In this document: piece after piece, positions 25,220 to 37,440 of the stretch
How the letters are laid out: each line of letters starts with the position of its first letter
How positions within the stretch are numbered: the stretch's first letter is position 1
Origin: Trichoplax adhaerens
Taxonomy: Eukaryota > Placozoa > Uniplacotomia > Trichoplacea > Trichoplacidae
Reading direction: 5' to 3'
Assembly: GCF_000150275.1 (NCBI RefSeq)
Contig: NW_002060961.1
Location: forward strand, 249,046-313,045
Length of the DNA stretch: 64,000 nucleotides
Position numbers and translations under genes: made by a program
The notes under the pieces: model-generated
Told to the model about the DNA's origin: nothing
Database searches by the model: none
What the model saw: only the letters and a program-made list of their open reading frames with translations

Positions 25220-26482
25220 TTACACAAAGGGTGCATAGGTGATATTGACTTCCTGGCCTAAAGCATTGACAGCCACCGCCTTTAGTTTGACAGTTGGGGT
25301 TAAATCTCTGGATATGGCTGATCTAGCCAATAAGAGTAGTTTATACTGTTGACCTTTTTTAACAATGTCGTGTTCAGCCAATGAACCGTCAATTTCTTTC
25401 TCGGAATAAATGTGCTTGGGTTGAGGTGGTATGAATAAATGGAAGCGTGGGTTGTTCATGGGTTTAATTTTAGCAGTCTTGGCTAAGATTCCAACATAGG
25501 CATCATCGACTGTCTTGAGTAATGTGACATTGGCAATAGCGCTGACTAAATCGCGTAAGACGCTAAAGCTCATAACATAAGCGAAACCAGAACAAAAATG
25601 AGGAAATAACTTTTCTTTATAATCCGATTTAGGCACGTAGTACTTGTGCTTGGGATCGCGTACGACTCTGTAAGCACTCCAATCTTGATCAACGCGACCA
25701 ATCCAAAAGCGATGGCTATTAGCGATGTATAAATGCGCCATATAATCGAAAAATCGAGGCTGATTTAAGAATACATCATCGTCTCCTTTAAAGTAGTAAA
25801 CAGGCTGGCAACGTGTTAGAGCCCAACGCATAGCCAATAATGTTTTATGGGTTAAATTACGCATATTATCATAGAAATCGCCTAAGATCATATCTCCATA
25901 TTGGCGTGATTCGTCTTCGATTTTTTGATCGGCTTTAGCATCACCACTACGCCCGAGAATAAAGAGTAAACGCCATGCGTAAGGTGATTTCATCATTTCG
26001 ATGTAGTCACCGCCGTGGCCCCATGATTTGCGGATAGCATTGCGTCTTTCCAATTGGCCAACACGCGAATTAATAATCAATAGGATAAATGCTCGAGTTT
26101 GGCAAGGTTTAGCGCTAGGACGCTTGGAGAAATTAGGTAGTGGAGTCTTTCTTAACTTGTCACTTATGAGTTCAAGTCGAACAGGATGGAAAATGACATT
26201 TTTAGGAATCTTGACAGGATCATGTTTTAATTCTGCTGGATCGCGAACGGCTTGAAAACCATTGCTATCTATCAATTGGGATAAACTACGTTCAGGCTTA
26301 TAGGACTCGTCATCGTTTGCACGATGGACATAGACATAGACTAAGGCATTGACTATAAAACCGGCCAAGATTACAATTAAACGCGTCTTAAAATTAGCCA
26401 TTATTCCATCAATGACAGCATCACCAGTGGGTAAAAGAAGATTACTACTAAGCGTTGTAATGGCAACGTTTACTTTCCACAC
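25220..26482 (-). CDS. GT31 family beta-1,3-glycosyltransferase-like protein B, motifs intact
   Basis: A single-exon gene. The open frame has 420 codons, but the better start is M28 (base 26401), which gives MANFKTRL followed directly by the hydrophobic anchor at 35-52, the usual type II Golgi layout. A short stem follows, then the GT31 domain at about 128-350. Visible blocks are ILLIINSR (133-140), RRNAIRKSWG (146-155), LGDFYDNMRNLTHKT (200-214), the metal-binding KGDDDVF (232-238), FCSGFAYVMS (296-305) and VDDAYVG (325-331). The last supplies the second acidic block of the fold. The family transfers Gal, GlcNAc or GalNAc from UDP-sugar in beta-1,3 linkage; acceptor and donor cannot be told from sequence. 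It is related to, but clearly diverged from, gene A at 2.8-4.1 kb. The C-terminal tail (about 375-420) is not conserved between the two. Confidence 0.88.
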   Translation of the reverse strand: MWKVNVAITTLSSNLLLPTGDAVIDGIMANFKTRLIVILAGFIVNALVYVYVHRANDDESYKPERSLSQLIDSNGFQAVRDPAELKHDPVKIPKNVIFHPVRLELISDKLRKTPLPNFSKRPSAKPCQTRAFILLIINSRVGQLERRNAIRKSWGHGGDYIEMMKSPYAWRLLFILGRSGDAKADQKIEDESRQYGDMILGDFYDNMRNLTHKTLLAMRWALTRCQPVYYFKGDDDVFLNQPRFFDYMAHLYIANSHRFWIGRVDQDWSAYRVVRDPKHKYYVPKSDYKEKLFPHFCSGFAYVMSFSVLRDLVSAIANVTLLKTVDDAYVGILAKTAKIKPMNNPRFHLFIPPQPKHIYSEKEIDGSLAEHDIVKKGQQYKLLLLARSAISRDLTPTVKLKAVAVNALGQEVNITYAPFV

Positions 26483-27981
26483 CTAAGTCGTGGACGATTC
26501 AATTGGCATTATCACTAAATTGTTGATGGCTTGCTTTGCCAATGTAAATCACACCAAATACGCGTGTCCAATTTGCTAATCTCGATTCTCCAATAACCTA
26601 AATCCACTAAAGGAATGCAGTTTTCAAGTCGATTAATTCAATCGATGATCAGTCGTAAGAGCTCGGCTAGAATCGTTTGGACGTCCATGTCCAGTAGAAA
26701 GGAATTGGATCTCCACCAACAACTTGATCGCGGAATGCCTTGCCCTTCGTTGCCAACTACAACAGCCGGTGGTGGGTATTAATTCATTATGGTGGGCTGC
26801 TGTCCTATACTGTACAGTATGACGACAGCCCCTCTCTCGCAGCAGTCCCGGTGTGATCTGTATATTCGTCAGTCCGAAACTCGAGCTGTCCCATGTCCAG
26901 TTGTCCATGGCAGACTCGTTGTCGTACTGGACGACAATAGCGTTGCGGTCCAATGGATTGTTGAAACGATTTTTCTATCCATTTCTCTTTCTCTCTGCTG
27001 TCTCTACAACACTCCGACAGTACAGTACCCTTGTAAAAATATTTATGCACTACTAGGCAGGGCTGCTGTCTTGATGCTTTTAATGTGGACTCCATATCAC
27101 CGCAGCTTCTACCGCTAATCCTCTATGGTTTCCACCACAGAAGCAGCGGTGGATTGACTTTGTAACACTAGTGTATCGTCTGACGTAAAACTATTGTCGC
27201 CATTCTGTCGCCATACCTACAGTACTCAGGACTGTGGCATTGAATTTGCACTCTGATAGGCGTCGGCTCGAAATTTTTCATTCAGTCACTGCAACTAATC
27301 GATTGGCAGACATACTAGATTTACAGTACCAGTCCACCACAGTGCAAAGTATTGTCGCTCAAGAAAGAGCGACAACATTTGAACGCCAGACCTGAACAGT
27401 ACCTCCAGTACTATTGCAGCCAGGGGTCTTGCGTGTACTGTACTGTACGGCGCATGCACACCATTAGCACGCGTGCAACGTGAGTGTCTTGTACGCTTGC
27501 GCACAAGGCCCTAGTACCCAGGGATGGCTCCGTACTGTAGGGTACGGATGGCCAGCATGAAGGACTATCCAACAGACAGCCTGTGGCCAAAGGCTACTTA
27601 TTGGCATCAATGTCTGTCTACTTTCCATAGTAATAGACTGGCACTAGGCTGTCAAATAGACTATTAGTAGGCAAAATCCAAGCACACCACTGGTACTGGG
27701 ATCCATCTTCTAATGGTGGCATCGTTCTCCATTCCATGCAATATTGATGCGTTGCTGTTGCTATTCCATGTGCAATTATTGGAGTGATTTATCCGATTGC
27801 GGGCAACACGTCGATTAGAAGCACTGAAGACAGAGAGATCAGAAGATTGGATTGAAAATTCAATCTTGCAGGAGTGTAGTTGGAGCAGTAATAATCGCTG
27901 AACTATTAGCAATACCTTTGTAGGAGTCTTGCATTAACAACAGAAAGGAGGTGGTCCTGGTCAAAATCGATCGCTTCCATC
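26483..27981. repeat. Intergenic block with GTAC palindromes
   Basis: Upstream of GT31 gene B (minus) and of mS35 (plus), so it probably holds both promoters. It contains a perfect 14-bp palindrome ATACTGTACAGTAT at 26807-26820 and further GTAC-type words near 27018, 27400-27450 and 27520-27545. Overlapping ORFs on both strands at 26.6-27.1 kb and 27.3-27.9 kb reflect the lower AT content; none has recognisable features. Confidence 0.5.
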
Positions 27982-28852
27982 ATGCTTTCAACACTCTATT
28001 CTACGCTCTACTGTCGTCCACAAATTGCTCGTCCAATGCTAATGGCGGCGTATTCGTTACAAACTCGAAATGCTATGACATCGCCAAGTCGTAAGCCTCG
28101 AATTGATCGCAAAACGATGCAACGAATTGATAGAAATCGCCAGAAATTAGAAACATTAAGGGCAGCTTATGAAGATGATCTAAGTCAAATTTTAACTACA
28201 TCCAATGTCTACAATGCAGCCTTGTTCGATTTACCCATTCGAATGGGTCGACCAATTAAACCTGAAGTTTTACCGCCTCGAGCTGCTGGAAATATCGAGC
28301 TATTAAAAATTCCCAATTTCTTTCACTTAACACCTCAAAAAGTGCGACGTGATACCGATGCTTTAAAAGCACTATGCAATGCGTGGCCGAGCAAGATCAA
28401 GCGTAGACCTATACGCATTTATTCACGCAATTATTTGTACGCAGGGCCTTCTGTGGCTCATCCTAAATCCCACTTTGTCAAATTGGAGGTAAAGCATTTC
28501 AATCAATATTGATAAAAAAAAAATAATAATAATACATCACTTTTACTGCTGTACGAGAGTCTACATCACCATTGGAAGCTACCCTAGTTGCGCTAAAGAA
28601 GCTATACTTGTATCAGGACATTCCGTTACTGACACGACACTTTTCCTTTCCTACTTTTGCTAGGTCAATATCAACGATCTACCACTCAATGAATCTGCAA
28701 GAAAACGATTGATGGCTCTTGCAGGAAATTACTATGATGCAGAGACCAACTTGCTAACGCTAGTAGGCAATAAATGTCCAACTAGAAAACAAAATAGAGA
28801 GTATGTAATGTATTTATTAACAGCTTTAATACTAGAGTCTAAAAAATGCTAA
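27982..28852 (+). CDS. MRPS35: Mitochondrial small-subunit ribosomal protein mS35
   Basis: Two exons, 27982-28488 and 28664-28852, joined in phase 0 (GAG|gtaaag, then tgctag|GTC), give 231 residues. The N-terminus is rich in Arg, Ser, Leu and Tyr and lacks acidic residues, as expected for a mitochondrial targeting peptide. An internal Met around residue 19 is an alternative start. The family signature is the block IPNFFHLTPQKVRRDTDALK, followed by WPSKIKRRPIRI, a YAGPSV motif, and in exon 2 a KRLMALAGNYYDAETNLLTL stretch and the Arg-rich CPTRKQNREYV region. mS35 is a metazoan/fungal-specific protein of the mitoribosome small subunit head. It is shorter than the vertebrate protein (about 320 residues), mainly at the N-terminus. 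Confidence 0.9.
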
Positions 28853-28853
28853 T

Positions 28854-28859
28854 AATAAA
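28854..28859 (+). terminator. Polyadenylation signal AATAAA after mS35
   Basis: A canonical AATAAA begins two bases after the mS35 stop codon. A very short 3' UTR would fit a compact genome, but sequence this AT-rich makes chance hits common. Confidence 0.35.
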
Positions 28860-29339
28860 AAATACTTTATATATTGTTGCACATGACGATCATTAAAGAT
28901 GATCTACGTATGAATAACTGCTTGAAACAAGTCTAAAATATGAAATGGGATAGGCATGCCCGTGTAAAACCAGTGATATCATGCATTATTTTATATACGT
29001 AGCTTTGCAATAGATCGTAAGGATAAATCAAAGTCCAACATTAATGTATTACTAAAGTGAAGATTACATCGCTGAAGGCGATACAATGGCTTGCTGAAAT
29101 GATATATCTTTATCGCTTGTCAATATCCATCAATCGCCGTTAAATTCTTATTGATAATGCTGTCAAGAATGCTTCTTGTAAATTGATTAAGCTTGTCGTA
29201 TTTAGTGTACGCATTCCTATCCAACGAACGAAGCACATTACTTTTACCTGATACAGATCCAGTATACTGTATTAATTCTAGATTATGTAGCTTTTCTATT
29301 TCAATATGATAATGGTGGCTCAATGAAATACTTTTATCC
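28860..29339. other. Intergenic DNA, no supported gene
   Basis: No repeats or supported coding frames seen. An ORF at 29120-29323 (minus) has no family features. Confidence 0.4.
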
Positions 29340-30110
29340 TGGCAATGATGAAGTTAGACAGCAAAAGAACACGTTGTACAATTTTGCTACTAGGACAGCT
29401 TATCGTATTAAGCGGTCGGTATTAATAAATTGAATTTGAACTTGACAGATCTGCCACACTTCCAATATGAAATCGACAGCAGTCTATATCTCTAATATTT
29501 GAAGAAGCAAAAATAATGTAGTACTATTGATTGATCAATTAATAGGACAACTTATCCTATGATGTAGTATTATGAATAGATTAAATTCAAATTTTATAAA
29601 GGTCTTCACAGCGGTATTTCTAGAAATATACTGATTTGCCATACTTGTACAATGAAAGAAAGACGATAGATATTGTACTGCATTGCTTGGCATCAATGAA
29701 TTGAATTTAAATTTTAGTAAGGTCATTACAGTAATATCCAAATCCACTGATCTACCATATTTCCATTATACTGTACTGTATATATGAAAGAAATCGACAG
29801 CAGTATCTTTACTGCTGTAAGAAGCAAAAATAACACATTGCAAATTGATTGATTATAACACGATAGATTATCGTATAATGCGGTATTTATTTAATGCAAA
29901 TTGTACAAAGATCTTGACCGCAGTATAGAAATTAGCTAATATTTGGTACGCTTCCAATATGAATGATATCTACAGTACAGCTTTAGTAATATCTGTAATG
30001 CTAAAACTGCAAAATAACTCGTTATATATACAGTATAATTTACCTAATCATGCAACAAGCTATCGTATCATGCAGTATTAATCATAGACAGTACAAGCTA
30101 ATCTAAACTA
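29340..30110. repeat. Degenerate tandem repeats of ~140-190 bp
   Basis: Recurring blocks are AAGAAGCAAAAATAA near 29500 and 29820 (variants near 29360 and 30005), TTATCGTAT-ATGCGGTATTAAT near 29400, 29870 and 30060, and AATTGAATTTAAA near 29430, 29580 and 29700. They appear in the same order with heavy divergence. About four to five copies can be traced. The region is non-coding. Confidence 0.55.
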
Positions 30111-32662
30111 TTATCTAGCACACCACCGAAATAGAAAAATTTATATCTATCTACATTAGTTGAAATAGTTAAAATTAACAAAACGATAAATCTCTATATT
30201 AATCTTAGCTACATGGTAATGCTTTTAGCTGCCAATGTTGCATAGAATTGAAAGTCTGCGATATGTAATTACTATACATGCTACTGTCATTGAAATCGGT
30301 GACATTTTCATTAAAAGAAAATACTGTAACAATTTTTATACCAATCAGCCAAGAGTAAAACTCAAAATTGGTAACAGCTTATTTAATTTAATTTTCTATT
30401 AGCTAAATTTTTGCTAAGCTGAGTTAGTTAATCCTATGTAGTCTTTAGCATAATAAATTAATATTGCAGTTACCAACTAGCAAGCGTTAAGCCATTCATT
30501 ATTCTCATCTCATTTATTTAATGGAATTTTTTGTGACATTTTTAGCCGGCTGAGTTAGTTACAATAGACAGTAATGTCAATACAAGGTACCTATTTCGCT
30601 TTAGCAAAGTAAATTAATGTTATATTTTCGTAGTTAGCCAAGAGTAAAATCCTAAATTAAAACAGTATTACAATTAATCACTTGTAAAACCATACATAAT
30701 TATCATTTCACATCTTTAAATTGAAATCTTTTTCCATTTTTGCATGGCTGAGTTAGTCAATCTTAATCATTGCATTATGAACAGGTGCCTAAATTATTTT
30801 TTTAAGATCAATTATAAAGCTTTTTGCCTTTGAACGGAATTATCTGAAATCACTTAGCGACTCAAATCTCTCTGTAAAACAAGCCATAAAGATAGAGTAT
30901 TTCATTTACTAAGTTTACAATTATTATTACATAGGAGTATGATAGACTGCTATAATTTTACGTTAATCCTTCTCTTACATTCTACCTCCATTCTGTACTT
31001 ATACGTCACCTACCATATAATTACATACACTGATTTACGGTTACAGATTTGATATTGACTACTTACTAAATCTGCCTTATCTTTATTACGTTACAGTTTC
31101 CTAATAAACTTTACATTATTTTATACGCTATACAAGATTGATTACTTAATTCAAGCAGTATTATGAACTACGAACCACATACATAATAATGATGTAATTC
31201 CCAAATTTTCTTAATAGATACCTATATTTATATAATTACTTCACATTTTAGTCGGTAATGTTTATATAATTTTATTTACGAATCATATACGATTAACCAG
31301 CAGACACCACTCGAAAGAAAACAATATTGAAGATAAATACAATACAATAAAAAACCATATACTATATATGTGTTCAATATATATACATAATATCATTGGA
31401 CTAAACATAAGAACGACTTACGATATTTTAATAAATTTTTATCACTTAAAATGTTGTACTGTACTGTACAGTACAAACTTTTCGCTTGCACGTTTCCAGT
31501 AATGTATTGCCTCCGACTAAATACGATTATTATCAGCAACGTTCAATCATAGATTCGTTACCGTTGCTGTTATAATTTTAAAGTACAGGGTATATGCAGT
31601 ATGATAATGATAGTATGAAAGAACTATAAAAAATAGATTCAGTTCCAGCAGAAAGTCAGAGCAAAAAAATATTTAGATACATTATAGGAAAAGTTGTTAT
31701 GTTAACATAAATCAACAAAGAAATTAAATGAATCTTTAATCAATGACCGCGAGATTATTAACAAAGCAACAAAGACTAGGTCTACGCAACGTTTGATTAT
31801 GACTATAAATGTTACATCAGAAACCTCGTATTACATAGATGAACATCCTTCCCCAAGTGCACACAACTAATTTCGCTGACTTTTTCTAAAGCGTCTCACA
31901 ACGAAGTATATATTTAACTATGTCGTAAAATAGAATATTACGTTCACACTAAATCAAGCCACCAAAGGTTACACAATTAAAACCGTTCAATGATAAAATA
32001 GTAATTCTTAACATTTCGACGGAGGTACGGTAACTGATGTAATTGTATTTCTAAAATAGATTAACATCATAGTTGAGATATATATAAGGTTATAATACGA
32101 CTGGCAGATCATAGAAATCCATACAAAAATAATTCTTTTGATTGTGCCAATTAATCATTAGTAAAATTGAGATATCGATAAATATAATATCAATATACTT
32201 GGATATATCGAACAGCATTAACAAATATCTCAATTAAATTAAATATATACATAGTACCCATCTGCAAGAATTGACAATTCCACTAACCTTACAATACAAG
32301 TAGAACATATATCAACATAACAATAAACCAAGATTATTAGTAGATATATAACGAAAAAAGTTAAATTGTAACAATTAGAAACTTATAAACTCAATTCCCT
32401 GCATGAATAAAGATACTTAGAGAAGTAGCTTTAAAATAACATAAATTTATTCAAGTAAAATACATAACCCACAGCATGTATTAGTGCATACAAAGCCAGT
32501 TTGAACTTTATGTTTGTCTGATAGTCGCACCTGAACACAATTTATCTATTGAAAATAATATTGTAAAATAAATCTTGTATTTATATACTAAGTATACTCT
32601 CGTCTCTTATTGTAATCCATAACTTGTGTATGTTATCATTCCGAAATTTCGATCAGAAAACT
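30111..32662. other. Intergenic AT-rich DNA with a minor degenerate repeat
   Basis: The word GCTGAGTTAGT recurs at about 30419, 30550 and 30746, each embedded in similar AT-rich sequence including GCCAAGAGTAAAA (near 30347 and 30637), so an old repeat is present. A cluster of GTAC words occurs at 31453-31476. No coding frame was found. The right end is the 3' flank of the REPS gene. Confidence 0.45.
32446..32451 (-). terminator. Candidate polyadenylation signal for the REPS-like gene
   Basis: TTTATT on the plus strand (AATAAA on minus) about 210 bases after the stop codon. Plausible, but the surroundings are AT-rich. Confidence 0.3.
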
Positions 32663-35600
32663 TTACGACTGCACTCCATGACGCTGCTTCAACTGCCTTA
32701 ACTTAATTTCAAGCTTCGTACGCTCCTTCATAATCTACAGGAATGTGATCAAAATACTGTAAATAAATAATATTACTACTATTCGAATAACACCCAACAA
32801 TTTTTTTGGCGACAAATGTAATTTTAATGCACATACCGTTTTCAGTTGCATTTCTAAATCAGCATTCATACGACTTAAGAGCAAATTATTTTCCTTTAAC
32901 GCCTGCATATCATCTCCGTGTTCAGTCGAATTTCTCCTGTATTGTGAAGTAAGTCAGATAATACTTCATAAAGCCTGATAAATGAAACGAATTATTGCCT
33001 TTACAACTTACAGGTTCACTTCAGCAGCTGTTTGTTTCTGTTTAGGTACCGGTGGAACAGCCGATTCCTTTTTGGTATTGTCTACCTCACTCACATTGAC
33101 TTTTCCATCAACCTAGCGATATCAGTAAATGTTATACATACAAGTGTATACGATACACAATTACCATAATCATTATAAAATATTATTCCAGTATCAGAAG
33201 ATTGAAGGATTTACCATGTCATTACTACTTTCGCTTTTCTCTTCATCCACCAATTTTTCCAATTTGACCTCTACGATAAAAATAGAGATATAAGCGATAA
33301 CTTTCAATATATATTATATCAAGCTTTGAAGCAACCCACTTGAATATATAATTTTAAACACGAAATATTATAGCAAAATTAACGTAGTAAACTTACTGAT
33401 AGAATCAACTGAGGTAGAAGTAGGTAATTTAGAAGTAGGTATTCCAGTATTCGTTCCTACCAGATCAAGCTAAAAGATACACGTTTTGCAATTACTCTTA
33501 AAGTTTAAAAACTTAACTCATCCTCTATTTAACATAAGACACGATAACAAGTAAATGACATTCTCTGTATTCCCTCTATTACCAAGTGTCACATCCACTA
33601 TGAAAAATTAGTTCAATTTACGAACTGCAGTCTATAGAGGTACAGCGACACTTCCAGCTCTATACAACACTAACCTGATCTAAATTGAGTGACATAGACC
33701 GCCTATGACCTTTTTCAGTTGTAACAGTATTGATAGCAACCGCAATTTTTTCAGCTCTACTTTGCTTGTCAATGTTGTCGAAATTGGCAAAATTAGGCAC
33801 TTCAGAAGTGATTTGATTTGCAGTAGAAACTTCTGATCGCTTGTCGATCTTTTCCTCAGTAATGCGGTGTTCTTCAGCTACAACTTCAGATACATTCGCC
33901 TATAACGATCACGATAAAATAACGTCTTATTTACAATAGAAGTAAAGCAAATTAAATTAAAAACTATCAATTTTAGCAACTTATTTAGTAACATAAGGTT
34001 TGTGTACTAATCAATAGCTTAGTATTCTTAGAATTTATGACATTCATCGGTAATGAATAAATTTAATTTATTGTAGAAGTCACATACGACATTGTTTGTA
34101 GTAGAAGCTTCCGCTAGTTTCTTATTAAGATTAGAAATTGGTAAAACGTTAAGGGATGAAGTACGTAGATTCGGAGAAATTCTCGGCCGTGGAGTTGCGG
34201 ACTTCCCTCCCGTTACTGTAATCATTCAAAGATAAGTCATCTGGATATGCGCAAGCATTGAATAAAATGCGATCTTTAACGTACTAAGTAATCCTTCATA
34301 CCTTTACTAGCAGACGCAGAAAGAATTTGTGATTTACTTGGAGGAGGAGCCAACTTAATTGCATCAGTTTTCTTTGATACCTTTCAATAAAAAGAAGATA
34401 ACAATACGGTAAAAATGTACCTTTAACTTGAACAAAGACTGCAATACGCAACAATATGCAGCATTGAATTGCAACAGTGGCCCGAAAATCGGACTACTGT
34501 CAAGTCAGCGCATAGTGCAAGTCACTAATGTGCACTTATGCAGTATAGCAAAATGTATTCCACAAATAGAAACGTTATACTTACTTTTACAGATTCTGGA
34601 GTAGTGGCCTGAATGCTCTGCGGCTGCCCTTCTGATGGGGCTGGTAAATTTTGCTGCATAGACTGTGGTTGAGAAAGTGGCTGTGGCAATACTGACGGCT
34701 GTGGTTGCATTTGTGGTTCATTCGCCATGGCTGTAAATGCCGTAGGATCAGATAAATTTCTAAATCTACCATCAGTTCTTGTAACCTGAGGCTGCTTAAG
34801 AGGTCCAGAAATGGCATCCTAACGTAAAATTTAACGGATAATGCTTTCATATGTGATATTCATGAAAATGCCGATTAGCAAGGAATACATTTACCCTTAT
34901 AATTAATTCAAAGGGCAAAATAATAATTATAATCAGTAGGACCTGTTACTACAAAGCATTCAGTATGCTATTCAGTAGTCTAACACGTTTGTATGCATCA
35001 TATGTATTGAAATTTTGAGTTTACTTTCATAACAATTTTTTTTAATTGTTAAGGAATACCTCAGTATGCATTTGATCTACTGGTCGCTTGGCAGGTGAAG
35101 CCGATGACGAATCAATCCAATCACTCCCACTTTTAATATTAGGTGGTATCATTGCAGTAGCTGATGACCAACTAGGTGCCGGCATAGGCTGAGACTGTTC
35201 CGAAGCATTTTTAAACGGACTACCGAAAGCTTGAGATGTCTTGACAGGAGTAGTAGTTACTTGAGTATTTTTAATCGTAGCAATCGTAGTAGGTGTATTA
35301 GGCTGATTAGAAACTCGTGTAGTCTTTGCCGGTGTAGTGGAAACAGCAGCAGGGACTACAGATGATGGAGGTGGTGGACTATCAGATTGGATTGGTAACT
35401 CTAAAGCAAATGGATCAGCTAATAAAAGAATAAAGAATACATTCAGTGAATTCTTAAAACTTTAACGTTACTATTAGAAGGCAATTTGTCGAAGAATATT
35501 GCTACCTTCTCTTTCTAAAGCAGTCGGAAGTGTGTCCGGAACTTTAAGCCCATGCTTCCTGCATATCACCAAATGCATAGCAATACAAAATTCCGCTAAA

Positions 35601-37440
35601 TTTAAAGCATTATCCATATTCACATCAGCCAACTTCCAAATTTTGCTCAATTCTTGTTTATCAAGTTTGGATTTTAAGAAATGATTTTTAGCAATTGCTC
35701 CAGAAACCAAACCCGTTTCGTCATCTTTTACTAACGTCAAAAATTGTTTCTCGTAAATATCACGTTGTTGCGATTTTATCTCCCATCTTGAATCATCGCG
35801 GTCTGCTTCTATCAATTTCGAGTTTTGGTTTGCGCTAGATGTTCGAGAGGTAGATTGAGAAATAGCGCCTTGTTGTTGCGTAACTGGTTGAGAGGATTCA
35901 TTTTGAGACTGTTGAGTTTGATTCCCATTAGAAGAAGCAGTCAGTGGAAAATTTGCCCAACCTGGGTTCGCTTGTGAGGCTTGCGTAGAGTCAGATGATG
36001 CAAAATTAGCCCAATTACCTCCACTGTGTCCACTATTAGTAAAGATTTGACTATCAGTCATGGAACGAGAGGATTTAACCTCAATAGGAGACTGTGGAGG
36101 TGACATTGAAGGAGGCGAAGTCGTTTGTCCAGATCTTGATGAAAACGAAATATCGGTGCGCACAGAGGATGAAATAACTTGATCTGAACGTTTACCAGAT
36201 GTTGGTGGTGGAGGAATTAATGGTGCGGGTCGAGCTTTATTAACAGGCTCACTATCCGTTTTATCTTGGGCTACTTAAATTCAACACCAAAAGTATTTTT
36301 AGAATCTTTACAAAGTAAATAAATGGGTTGATCATCCCGCAGTCTATCAGTAGCTAATCAATGTAAACTATTCATTATAACGTCTTTAAGCTACCACAAC
36401 GGTACTCAATAACAACTTCTACAATCCAGCGATAGTCTAAATACAAACATTAATACATTGAAGTTCTTTTACCTTCGCTTAATACCGTTTGAACAATGCC
36501 TGGATCAATTGCAGCCAAAGGCGGAGCATTATCATCTGCAACAGTGGTCATACTATTAGCACTTAAATCTATTATTTGCAATCGCTAAAAAAAGAAGAGA
36601 TTGACGAATTGTGCAGGGTATACGTATATCCTTCAGTACTGGCGCTCGATATTAAAATCACTAATTTACGAGTATTACATAAGACATAAAAGTGTACAAT
36701 ATATTAACAACGATGAGAACAGATTGTGATTATCTACCGTAAACACTATTTGAGAGCAATATAACATTACTCATATCAATTGCAATTATTGATCAAGATT
36801 AAGTTAATCAAAAAATATGCGCTATAATAAAAGTACTTACTGGAATCGTAGCTTTCCAAGTCTAGATCATTTTGTGCCATAGCAATCAAACGTAAAACGA
36901 TACTGAATTGACTTTGATTGAAAAAATGTAGTCTGTCAAAACCGCTTATTTGCAATATCTAAATTTGGATAGGCAACAAAATATCATTTTACTTAGTATA
37001 AATAATTGAAAAGCATTGAAGTGTATCGTAGCTAGCAAGTCTTAACGCTGCCTTATCATGTGGGTAAGCGATTAACTGGTCAAAATTGAATAGTAACTAA
37101 TTTTTATACCCCATTGATCTATTCTATACCCTCGATGGGAATGCAAGCGCGTTGCTACTAGAGCGGGTGGCAAGTAATTAATGTACCTTTCAAATGGAAC
37201 TAAAGTTCTTTCAAATAGTTTTGAAGATTTGCTAAAATAGTATCATGTAGCGTTTATTGGCTTCCCTCCATTCCTACCTACACAGACGCTACTGGATTAA
37301 CCTTTAAACTACTATTGGATATTTAGTACTTGTAATGCGCAATGCTCAAGTACCAAGCGATTTAGCCAAGATTTCAACAGCGCCTACGTAAAGTATTTCA
37401 GTTAAGTGTTGGAATAAGTCAATTTTATCATTACAGTCAT
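32663..37440 (-). CDS. REPS1/2-like EH-domain endocytic adaptor (RalBP1-associated)
   Basis: Thirteen exons are phase-consistent: 36841-36958, 36473-36568, 35506-36270, 35060-35418, 34585-34818, 34302-34380, 34088-34215, 33675-33899, 33397-33469, 33215-33270, 33012-33112, 32837-32936 and 32663-32734, giving 801 residues. A further 5' exon at about 37354-37440 reads DLFQHLTEI...GAVEILAKSL and fits the start of the first EH domain, but its junction to 36958 is unresolved and the initiator exon was not found. The first EH domain (with FFNQSQFSIVLRLIAMAQ) lacks a calcium loop, as in vertebrate REPS. The second (in 35506-36270) has the binding tryptophan in LSKIWKLADVN and an EF-hand loop DVNMDNALNLAE. 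Proline/serine-rich linkers follow, with a DPF motif (AP-2 type) at about 35410 and Gln/Pro runs. The C-terminal coiled coil ends KLEIKLRQLKQRH, matching the REPS RalBP1-binding tail. Expected role: linking Ral signalling to clathrin-mediated endocytosis. Confidence 0.85.

Noticed and set aside
26028-26255. Plus-strand ORF inside GT31 gene B
   Set aside because: Antisense shadow of a clearly conserved coding sequence.
26633-27118. Four mutually overlapping ORFs on both strands
   Set aside because: Explained by locally higher GC and few stops; peptides lack features.
35499-35684. Plus-strand ORF within the REPS EH exon
   Set aside because: Antisense shadow of the EH domain.
37200-37260. Minus-strand segment near 37.2 kb reading SSKLFERTLVPFER as a REPS exon
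   Set aside because: Resembles an EH stretch, but its phases do not join either neighbour without a stop codon.
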